Shown here in pieces: positions 14,645 through 20,085 of a stretch of DNA of 23,998 bases. The position numbers and the translations under genes are program-made. The stretch is from a virus. The DNA is taken from positions 1 through 23,998 of IMG/VR virus record IMGVR_UViG_3300011116_000185. One strand, 5' to 3'. Numbering within the stretch: position 1 is the first letter of the stretch; each line of letters starts with the position of its first letter. Below the pieces are notes generated by a model. That model ran no database searches. It was not told where the DNA came from and worked only from the letters and a program-made list of their open reading frames with translations.

Positions 14645-14981
14645 TGCTTGCTCTCCTTAATAGTTCAAAAAAGTAAACACAGTCTACCACAACCAAGGGC
14701 TTATCTCTGTTTTGCTTGACAACGACAACTGGCTCGTATCCTCCTGCATTTGCTTTTGCTTGTTCATAGAATCCGTAAACAGAGATACTTGCTCTGGACT
14801 TGCATTCCAGACTAATTGGTAACTGCCGTCTGGCTGCTGGACTGAGTAGCAAATCCTCCCCCGTTGCGCCCATACTAACTGAACGGACATCATCTTGCTC
14901 TAGGTTGAACTTTGCTAGGATTAGATCCCTTACGGCTTGCTGCAGGACTCGCCCTTTTGCTTTCGCTGACGATGGCTTCAA
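14637..14981 (-). CDS. Putative PD-(D/E)XK endonuclease / resolvase-like protein
   Basis: From a TTG at 14981 the protein has 114 residues: KAKGRVLQQAVRDLILAKF, then a metal site made of D43 (GEDLLLSP) and E59/K61 (ISLECKSR), then a conserved EQAKANAGG helix and PVVVVKQNRDKPLVVVD. The D...ExK pattern plus the core-helix Gln is typical of PD-(D/E)XK nucleases, including phage Holliday-junction resolvases and VRR-type enzymes. The start is uncertain: AAGGA lies eight bases before the TTG, while an ATG at 15035 or 15155 would lengthen the overlap with the gene at 14890-15252. The nuclease core lies entirely downstream of all these starts. Confidence 0.7.
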   Translation of the reverse strand: MKPSSAKAKGRVLQQAVRDLILAKFNLEQDDVRSVSMGATGEDLLLSPAARRQLPISLECKSRASISVYGFYEQAKANAGGYEPVVVVKQNRDKPLVVVDCVYFFELLRRASNE

Positions 14982-15252
14982 AGCTGATTTCCTTTCTGTT
15001 TTTAACCCAAGCCTTTGGTATGTGCATCCTCGCATTACTGCTTTCCATGCTGACTGTGCAGGCAATACAGATGGCTTCTTCTGTTTCGCCAACAAGCCAA
15101 CCGATGCTTTTACACGCATGGATTTCTGGTTTGACATTCTCTTGCCATTCGACATCAGCTACGGCATCCACCCACTCGATATAGATTATCGGGGCTTTCT
15201 CCAAAGTTGATTTGGCTTTCTTCGTATCCATAGTAACTGCGCCTGTTCGCAT
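14890..15252 (-). CDS. Hypothetical phage protein with a C-terminal extension overlapping the nuclease
   Basis: A 120-residue frame. The core IIYIEWVDAVADVEWQ, IHACKSIGWLVGETEEAICI and MHIPKAWVKNRKEI is a recognisable small phage protein (IEWVDA...GWLV...IP pattern), function unknown. Homologs as I recall end near the IPK...RKEI segment. Here the frame continues 31 residues (rich in Ser, Lys, Pro and Arg) across the beginning of the nuclease gene. The ATG at 15252 has GAGGA six bases upstream but overlaps the exonuclease by 67 bases; an ATG at 15231 is an alternative. Real coding is supported by the core pattern. Confidence 0.72.
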   Translation of the reverse strand: MRTGAVTMDTKKAKSTLEKAPIIYIEWVDAVADVEWQENVKPEIHACKSIGWLVGETEEAICIACTVSMESSNARMHIPKAWVKNRKEISFEAIVSESKRASPAASRKGSNPSKVQPRAR

Positions 15253-15863
15253 AAGTATTCCTCATTGTTGTCATAAGCCTTCAGTACAGCCTCATAGAGT
15301 TGGTCTTCGGTCTTGCAACCCTTCAGTATCTTCTCAGCCTTCTTAGGACCTATTCCATGCAATCCTGGTATGTTATCGACACGGTCCCCAGTGAGAACTT
15401 GTGTGTAGAAATTGTACAGGGTATCGTCTTCATCAACCCAAAACTTCTCATTCTTACGCATATTGTAATGCCAGCCACGAATCATGTTCAGATCCTTGTC
15501 TGTCGTGCAAATGATATAGTCTTCAGGTTCCATAGAATAGGCAGCAATACCAAGGGCATCATCTGCTTCTTGATATTGCTCCACAGAGAACTTCCAAGCC
15601 GTAGTCAGATAATCCCTCAGTAGGTTTAAATGCTTTGGCTTGTCCTGTGTCCTAGTACCTTTGTAGGGCTTGGTCTTAGCAATGCTGACACGAAAGTTCT
15701 CATAGCCGGTAAGAAAGCCTTCGGCATCAGAACAGTCAGCGTGTACAAAGACCAAGTCTTCCAAATACTCTGAACACTTTGATAGTGCGGTTTTCTCATC
15801 ATAGTCTTCACAGCCAGCAGCTACTGTGTAGGCTATGATGTCTCCGTCTATCAGAGCGATCAT
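15186..15863 (-). CDS. 5'-3' exonuclease / FEN-type nuclease
   Basis: A 225-residue structure-specific nuclease that would remove RNA primers and 5' flaps. The metal-binding residues appear in order: LIDGDIIAY (D6, D8), EADDALG, CTTDKDLNMI, and the helix-hairpin-helix region GDRVDNIPGLHGIGPKKAEK. It is close in build to T7 gp6 and to the 5' nuclease domain of Pol I, which the phage polymerase here lacks. It follows the SSB gene with a TAATG overlap at 15861-15865, and its end overlaps the next gene. Confidence 0.9.
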   Translation of the reverse strand: MIALIDGDIIAYTVAAGCEDYDEKTALSKCSEYLEDLVFVHADCSDAEGFLTGYENFRVSIAKTKPYKGTRTQDKPKHLNLLRDYLTTAWKFSVEQYQEADDALGIAAYSMEPEDYIICTTDKDLNMIRGWHYNMRKNEKFWVDEDDTLYNFYTQVLTGDRVDNIPGLHGIGPKKAEKILKGCKTEDQLYEAVLKAYDNNEEYLCEQAQLLWIRRKPNQLWRKPR

Positions 15864-16276
15864 TACAGGGCTTCTTCGGTTACTGGAGTGTCTTCGGCAT
15901 CATAGGCGACTAGGTTATCAATAGTCATCTTGATGAGTGAGGCAGACAGGCCTTTCTTGTTCTTGAAAGCCCACTCGTAAGTACCAACAACTGCGGTGCC
16001 TGTAGAGCCATTGCCGATGGCAACATCGATCAGACTTGCACCAGTCTTATCAAAAATCTTGTCCATCTGACGCACAGACTTGCAAGTAATGTAGAAGCCT
16101 TTCTCTGGCTTGTCTTCACGCTTGCGTACTTCTAGGCCAATGCCCTCAAGAGCCTTGACTGCGTTGTCACTAAGATTAGTCAACTCAAGCTGATACTTCT
16201 CAGACATCTCGTTGATCTTGTTATGGTTACACCACATAACGGTGGCTTTGACTGTAACCGGCTTTGCATCACTCAT
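15863..16276 (-). CDS. Single-stranded DNA-binding protein (T7 gp2.5-like)
   Basis: A 137-residue protein: VTVKATVMWCNHNKINEMSE, YQLELTNLSDNAVKALEGIG, KGFYITCKS and LSASLIKMTIDNLVAY. The beta-strand pattern, with a long-range NLV.Y strand before an acidic tail (DAEDTPVTEEAL), fits phage OB-fold SSB proteins of the T7 gp2.5 group. The acidic tail usually contacts polymerase and helicase; T7 gp2.5 ends in Phe, here it is Leu. A very strong AAAGGAG lies before the ATG, consistent with high expression. It lies between the polymerase side and the FEN exonuclease. Confidence 0.82.
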   Translation of the reverse strand: MSDAKPVTVKATVMWCNHNKINEMSEKYQLELTNLSDNAVKALEGIGLEVRKREDKPEKGFYITCKSVRQMDKIFDKTGASLIDVAIGNGSTGTAVVGTYEWAFKNKKGLSASLIKMTIDNLVAYDAEDTPVTEEAL

Positions 16277-16293
16277 ATAATTCTCCTTTTAGG

Positions 16294-16494
16294 TTAGTGA
16301 GTAATTTTGTTAGACTTCGGTTCTGCTGCTTCAGAAATCATTATACAGGCAGTTTCTAGTATGTCAAGCATTTCTTCATATTTATTTGTTAAATTTTTGC
16401 TATAGGCCACATGGATAGCCCCATCGATGACCGCTATCATCAAGGCAGACTCTGGCTCTCCCATGTCCTTAAAATCGTCTAGTGCGTTTGACAC
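16294..16494 (-). CDS. Small hypothetical protein after DNA polymerase
   Basis: A 66-residue protein, SNALDDFKDMGEPESALMIA, then VIDGAIHVAYSKNLTNKYEE and a helix rich in Ile, Glu and Ala. No family is recognised. GTG at 16494 is chosen because GGAG lies about seven bases upstream; TTG at 16497 and ATG at 16464 are alternatives. The start lies within the last codons of the polymerase (16-base overlap), so coupling is likely. Confidence 0.65.
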   Translation of the reverse strand: MSNALDDFKDMGEPESALMIAVIDGAIHVAYSKNLTNKYEEMLDILETACIMISEAAEPKSNKITH

Positions 16495-18215
16495 CAATTA
16501 TCTCCAATCTTGTATTCGCCGTCTAGGGGACAGCGTAGGTTAAGGGTTCTACCCGCTTTCCTGATGCTCTCTACTGCTAAAAACCCTACTCTTTGTGCGT
16601 GTTCTTCCTTGACCTCTAACTGGAACTCGTCATGCACATTGACCACAAACTTTGCATCTAGTTTGTTCCTGCGGATGCTCTCATCTAAGAACACCAAAGC
16701 CTGCTTCATCACTATCGCACCAGCACCTTGTAAAAGGGTGTTGAGGGCTGCGTGTTCGGAGCGAACGAATAGCCTGCGTCCATCAAGACCTGGAAGGTGC
16801 CCTTTAACGGCGAGTTCGTTAACCGTGCTGCGAAGAGTCTGCAAAGCTGGCGTGTTCCTAAGAAAAGAATCGATGAGCCTTTGCCCTTCCTTCGCTGAAC
16901 CACCAACAATCGACCCGATTTTGGCAGCCCCTGCGCCATAGAGGAATGCATAGATAAACGTTTTGGCTTGCGCCCTTGTAGATAACCCCGCAGCTTGCTG
17001 GTTCTTGGTATGTACATCAGTTCCCAAATCCTGCGTGCCTTCTGTGACCGTCTTAACATAATCCTGATCCTTCATATAGTGAGCCAACATACGCAACTCT
17101 AAGCCACTGGCATCAGCACCAACGAGTTTATAGCCCTTTGGCACGGTAAAGAGACTGCGACACTCTACACCATACGGAGAGCCAACGGAGGGCACCTGGG
17201 CCATGTTAGGGCTTTGGTGCGTCATTCTTCCCGTGACTGCTCCGTTGGTGATGACCTTACCGTGAATCCGTTGCTGGTCTGTCGTATTCTCAATCCACGA
17301 CTCAACCATAGCCACCCGTTTCTGAAGCAATAGATATTCGGCAATAGCCTGCGCTTCTGGAATATTAACTCCTGCAAGAACGGTCTCATCTACTTTGGCT
17401 TGACCGTTGTCCGTGAAGTGCTGCGGCTTCCAACCTTTTTCTTGGAGGCGCTTGGCGATTTGCTGCCTCGAGCCGGGGTTAAAGACTTCGATATCGTCCT
17501 TGAGCCTTTTTCCAGTTTTCTCTGAATAACGCTCGGTTGTGATTGGAGGAAAGATGAACTGTAGGGATGCCTCAATTGCGCCCATTTTATCTTTAAGTCC
17601 TGCCAGAAGTACCATAGCCGCTGGCAAATCGAATTTAAAACCGTTTCGCTCCTGCTTACAGATAATGGCTGCGACTTTGTGTTCGAGTTCGATACTCTTT
17701 TCCGAGAAACCATAATGTTGTTGCTCCTTTAAAAGTTCAAAGTAAGTTAACTCCAATACTTCTACATCACGCCTGCAATAACGCTCTAACAGTTTGGGGT
17801 GCGGCTGGTCAAACGGTAGAGTGCTCTTCTTGTCATAAGAGAGTTTGTTGATCCTGTGCCAGACTCTCTTGTAGTCTATCTTCTTCCTGCCTAGCCTGTT
17901 TCCCCAGCTTTCTAGGCTGTGTCCGTTTTCTCGGTTTGGACTCATCAGCCTTGACATGACTAGGGTGTCTATGCACATCGACGGAGTTATCTTCGTATTC
18001 CACAGCTTGTTCAAGATTGGGAAGTCGAAGCTGATTCCGTTGTGCGCTACTACTTGTGGTTGTTCCTCTAACATTTTTAATAAAGTGTCGGCCTTGTGAT
18101 GACATCTAACCTCTCCGCTTCTTAGTTCCTTTGTTACGCACAGGTGGATCTGGCTCAACTGGGAGTTGGTCTCTATGTCCAGAAAAACTATCGATTTGTT
18201 GCCAATCTCGGTCAT
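16479..18215 (-). CDS. Family A DNA polymerase with 3'-5' exonuclease (T7-like)
   Basis: A 578-residue replicative polymerase. The proofreading domain shows FLDIET (D13, E15), HNGISFDFP (D64) and YCRRD (Y146, D150). Polymerase motif A is GADASGLELRML (D368), motif B is RAQAKTFIYAFLYGAG with K418 and Y422, and motif C is NVHDEF (D529). Y422 is equivalent to E. coli Pol I position 762, as in T7 (Y526). It lacks a 5' nuclease domain, supplied by the gene at 15186, and is shorter than T7 gp5. The only reasonable ATG lies inside the upstream 68-residue gene, overlapping it by 110 bases. Confidence 0.96.
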   Translation of the reverse strand: MTEIGNKSIVFLDIETNSQLSQIHLCVTKELRSGEVRCHHKADTLLKMLEEQPQVVAHNGISFDFPILNKLWNTKITPSMCIDTLVMSRLMSPNRENGHSLESWGNRLGRKKIDYKRVWHRINKLSYDKKSTLPFDQPHPKLLERYCRRDVEVLELTYFELLKEQQHYGFSEKSIELEHKVAAIICKQERNGFKFDLPAAMVLLAGLKDKMGAIEASLQFIFPPITTERYSEKTGKRLKDDIEVFNPGSRQQIAKRLQEKGWKPQHFTDNGQAKVDETVLAGVNIPEAQAIAEYLLLQKRVAMVESWIENTTDQQRIHGKVITNGAVTGRMTHQSPNMAQVPSVGSPYGVECRSLFTVPKGYKLVGADASGLELRMLAHYMKDQDYVKTVTEGTQDLGTDVHTKNQQAAGLSTRAQAKTFIYAFLYGAGAAKIGSIVGGSAKEGQRLIDSFLRNTPALQTLRSTVNELAVKGHLPGLDGRRLFVRSEHAALNTLLQGAGAIVMKQALVFLDESIRRNKLDAKFVVNVHDEFQLEVKEEHAQRVGFLAVESIRKAGRTLNLRCPLDGEYKIGDNWCQTH

Positions 18216-18312
18216 CTTCGCTCTTCTTCAGTAATTTGCCGTCATCTGTCAGTAGGTACAATGTCAATACACCACTCTTATTTATCACGCTTGTAACGCT
18301 TATCGGCTTCAT
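18106..18312 (-). CDS. Small hypothetical protein overlapping the polymerase start
   Basis: A 68-residue protein: MKPISVTSVINKSGVLTLYL, TDDGKLLKKSEDDRDWQQID, then a proline- and lysine-rich tail. It looks like a small beta domain (YLLTDDGKL turn) with an extended basic tail. A near-perfect AAGGAGGA lies eight bases before the ATG, which is the main evidence that it is real. Its last 36 codons overlap the beginning of DNA polymerase, including the polymerase Exo I motif. It also overlaps the DUF1289 gene upstream by 35 bases. Function unknown. Confidence 0.68.
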   Translation of the reverse strand: MKPISVTSVINKSGVLTLYLLTDDGKLLKKSEDDRDWQQIDSFSGHRDQLPVEPDPPVRNKGTKKRRG

Positions 18313-18466
18313 TTGCTATCCTCCTTAACTCTGAAGCTGCTACTACAAAGGCCTTCTGTGTGTCGTCCATCTTAGGCCAGTCCTCAATCTCTGATATCAA
18401 CCTAAAGCAGGCAACACAATATACACCTGTTTTGTCTAATTTGCAAATGGTTTTACAGGGCGACAT
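18278..18466 (-). CDS. DUF1289-like small cysteine protein
   Basis: A 62-residue protein with four cysteines: MSPCKTICKLDKTGVYCVAC (C4, C8, C17, C20), followed by FRLISEIEDWPKMDD. The C..iC.ld....yC..C.R...EI..W pattern is DUF1289, a small family common in Proteobacteria and probably metal-binding; its role is unknown. It seems to have been taken up into the phage operon. The ATG lies inside the end of the upstream nuclease-like gene (14-base overlap), and the end overlaps the next gene. Confidence 0.8.
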   Translation of the reverse strand: MSPCKTICKLDKTGVYCVACFRLISEIEDWPKMDDTQKAFVVAASELRRIANEADKRYKRDK

Positions 18467-18869
18467 CGTGTTCCTTTACAGCCGACAACGGCACCTGATA
18501 AAACAACTCTCCAGCAGACACATACTTATTGTAAATCTCTTTTACCGGCGATGTCAAAATATCTTCTCCTCTGACAATAAAAACCTTAGAGCAGTCATCG
18601 TTGAAAACCAGGAACAGACAGCCCAGCTTTGCAAACTTCTCTTTCCTGAATGGTACCTGCAAAGAATCAAAAGCGAACCTGTCTTTCCAAGTATGCTTTA
18701 CTTCTACCTCTACAAAAGAGCCGTCTTCTAAGACAAGGTCTGGACCATATTTGTCTGTGTTGTCAACTGCTTTTTGACCTTGAGACAACAAAAAGTCTTT
18801 AGCTGCATCTCTGGCCCTGAAGTCGTTTTGTTTAAATAACTCAGGATCAAACTTTTTCGCTAGACTCAT
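18453..18869 (-). CDS. Putative PD-(D/E)XK nuclease-fold protein
   Basis: A 138-residue protein. KYGPDLVLEDGSFVEVEVKH shows D44 and then E56-V-K58, the D...ExK core of the PD-(D/E)XK fold, preceded by a helix (ARDAAKDFLLSQ). Downstream strands are LGCLFLVFNDD and VFIVRGEDIL. It may cut host or recombination DNA, or be an inactive relative; sequence alone cannot tell. It is unlike T7 endonuclease I. It overlaps the coiled-coil gene upstream by ATGA (18866-18869). Confidence 0.72.
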   Translation of the reverse strand: MSLAKKFDPELFKQNDFRARDAAKDFLLSQGQKAVDNTDKYGPDLVLEDGSFVEVEVKHTWKDRFAFDSLQVPFRKEKFAKLGCLFLVFNDDCSKVFIVRGEDILTSPVKEIYNKYVSAGELFYQVPLSAVKEHDVAL

Positions 18870-19066
18870 TTGGTGCTGTTCTTTAGGTTTATCAGTTCTG
18901 TGTTTAACTTGAAGACCAAGGCATCTAGTGTACGGTTCTCATCTTCAAGCCTCTGCATCCTGGCCCTCATCATTGCATTCTCACGCTCTAACTCAGCAAT
19001 GAGGCCAGCCTCGTCTAAGCCGTGGGGCAGATCAACCTCATAAGGGACACCACTAACCTTCACCAT
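18866..19066 (-). CDS. Small coiled-coil protein
   Basis: A 66-residue protein: MVKVSGVPYEVDLPHGLDEA, then a continuous charged helix with leucines at heptad positions (AELERENAMMRARMQRLEDE, TLDALVFKLNTELINL). The sequence strongly suggests a dimeric coiled coil. The ATG at 19066 is preferred to one at 19084 because TGGAGG lies seven bases upstream. The stop overlaps the next start (ATGA). Function unknown. Confidence 0.72.
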   Translation of the reverse strand: MVKVSGVPYEVDLPHGLDEAGLIAELERENAMMRARMQRLEDENRTLDALVFKLNTELINLKNSTK

Positions 19067-19130
19067 ACGACCTCCAAAATGCAAAGATGATTGTAAAGAA
19101 CATGATCCACAGAAACGGTATTAGATTCAT
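19056..19130 (-). CDS. Possible 24-residue membrane peptide
   Basis: Reads MNLIPFLWIMFFTIIFAFWR then SYGEG. It is almost entirely one hydrophobic helix. The ATG overlaps the previous stop (ATGA, 19127-19130), and its end overlaps the start of the coiled-coil gene by 11 bases, so it fills a gap exactly as coupled phage genes do. It has no strong ribosome-binding site of its own. No family known; the call rests on the coupling and composition. Confidence 0.45.
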
Positions 19131-19273
19131 TTCGTTGCCATCCAATAAAGACCTACGTTAGAGAAAGCATAACCGGCATAAACCACCAGCAGAGCAATGT
19201 TACCCTTCATGCCCTGCTCTGCTGCAATGTAGGCATAGATACAGCCGGTTACGATGATAAGCCAGCTACTCAT
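19127..19273 (-). CDS. Small two-helix membrane protein
   Basis: A 48-residue protein, MSSWLIIVTGCIYAYIAAEQ, GMKGN, then IALLVVYAGYAFSNVGLYW. Two hydrophobic helices are separated by a short GMKGN turn, giving a hairpin in the inner membrane. The VYAGYAFSN(V)GLY segment is familiar from small phage proteins of unknown role. ATGA overlaps on both sides (19270-19273 and 19127-19130) place it in a coupled run. Confidence 0.68.
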   Translation of the reverse strand: MSSWLIIVTGCIYAYIAAEQGMKGNIALLVVYAGYAFSNVGLYWMATK

Positions 19274-19515
19274 GCTTGCTTCAAGAGTGCTAGGCAGTCT
19301 TCCAGTGCATTCATCAGTTCCTGCCTTTCAGGATTGTGAGCAGCAGAGTATTTGCCGTTGGACTGCCTTAACTCGATAAACTCTAGCACCAAGTCTTCCA
19401 GCTTCTTATCGATGCTCATAGCAGGACTGCTGCCGTCATCAGTAAAAATAAGACACTCAACATTGCCACTATCGCCCATTCCAACATAGGTATCAACCTC
19501 CAGTTCTAACTTCAT
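19270..19515 (-). CDS. Hypothetical acidic protein
   Basis: An 81-residue protein, MKLELEVDTYVGMGDSGNVE, followed by IFTDDGSSPAMS and a helical second half (KKLEDLVLEFIELRQSNGKY, LMNALEDCLALLKQA). No family is recognised. It is coupled to both neighbours by four-base overlaps at 19512-19515 and 19270-19273. Nothing in the sequence suggests enzymatic activity. Confidence 0.72.
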   Translation of the reverse strand: MKLELEVDTYVGMGDSGNVECLIFTDDGSSPAMSIDKKLEDLVLEFIELRQSNGKYSAAHNPERQELMNALEDCLALLKQA

Positions 19516-19763
19516 TTTAGATAGTCTCCATAAATTTTAAGAAAGTCCATTACATCACGCTTTGCATCAGAGTCGAGCAAGTGCCCGTATTCCTCAGGAT
19601 GATTAAACTTGCTAACCAGTTTAACAGCAACCTTGATCTGTGCTGTCAGTTCCTCGTTAACCTCTTCCAGGTCTTTGATGCGCTCTTCTAGCTGCTCTAC
19701 GGCTGTGTAGTCCATAGTGTCGTAGTCAGCATCGTTCCAGTAGTCGTAAGAGTATTCAGTCAT
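19512..19763 (-). CDS. Hypothetical protein with acidic start and coiled-coil segment
   Basis: An 83-residue protein. It starts MTEYSYDYWNDADYDTMDYT, very rich in Asp and Tyr, then has a coiled-coil segment (AVEQLEERIKDLEEVNEELT) and ends DFLKIYGDYLK. The ATG at 19763 has AAAGG upstream and overlaps the preceding stop (ATGA, 19760-19763). A longer frame back to 19946 would run through the neighbouring gene and is rejected. Function unknown. Confidence 0.7.
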   Translation of the reverse strand: MTEYSYDYWNDADYDTMDYTAVEQLEERIKDLEEVNEELTAQIKVAVKLVSKFNHPEEYGHLLDSDAKRDVMDFLKIYGDYLK

Positions 19764-19825
19764 TTCAAGCCTTTCAGTATTGATGAAATAAAAGCAAAGC
19801 AGCCTATCAGTAGTGCGGATGTCAT
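19760..19825 (-). CDS. Possible 21-residue membrane peptide
   Basis: Reads MTSALLIGCFAFISSILKGLK, one hydrophobic helix with a basic end. AAGGAGG lies directly upstream at ideal spacing, and the ATG overlaps the previous stop (ATGA, 19822-19825) while its stop overlaps the next start (ATGA, 19760-19763). The site upstream is much better than most in the window, which supports translation, though a peptide this short could also be a mere coupling device. Confidence 0.5.
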   Translation of the reverse strand: MTSALLIGCFAFISSILKGLK

Positions 19826-20061
19826 AGTGCCTCCTTGAAGTCATTGTCATCTTTCTCGCTAAATATCTTATGCCAAATCTTTCGAGTAGGAACTCTTTCC
19901 TTTTTCCAATGCTGATCTCGTTGCACATAGGCGTTAAAAACGTCACACGCTAACAACTCATCCTTACATCTCTGCCTCTGCGAGCACTTGTCGCATGGTG
20001 CAGGGCGTGGGGTTAAATCATAGTGTGCTGCAAAGGCTTTGTTCCAGGGTTTTGTGTTCAT
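19822..20061 (-). CDS. Small four-cysteine protein, probably metal-binding
   Basis: A 79-residue protein: NTKPWNKAFAAHYDLTPRPA, then CDKCSQRQRCKDELLACDVF. Cysteines at C-x2-C-x6-C-x6-C suggest zinc or iron-sulfur binding. The second half is basic and helical (KKERVPTRKIWHKIFSEKDD). Proteins with the CxxC..R..C...(L/I)AC..F pattern are common small phage proteins with no known role. AAAGG precedes the ATG. It follows the primase-helicase gene and begins the ladder of small coupled genes. Confidence 0.76.
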   Translation of the reverse strand: MNTKPWNKAFAAHYDLTPRPAPCDKCSQRQRCKDELLACDVFNAYVQRDQHWKKERVPTRKIWHKIFSEKDDNDFKEAL

Positions 20062-20085
20062 GATATTTTCCTTTAATGTTAAATG

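Noticed and set aside
17132-17147. Second sigma-54-like TGGCACG at about 17140 on the plus strand
   Set aside because: The -12 half (TTGC) is absent at the required spacing and the site is inside the polymerase gene on the opposite strand.
19764-19946. N-terminal extension of the 83-residue gene back to 19946
   Set aside because: It reads through the four-cysteine gene and the 21-residue frame in another frame, while a ribosome-binding site and ATGA overlap mark the start at 19763.
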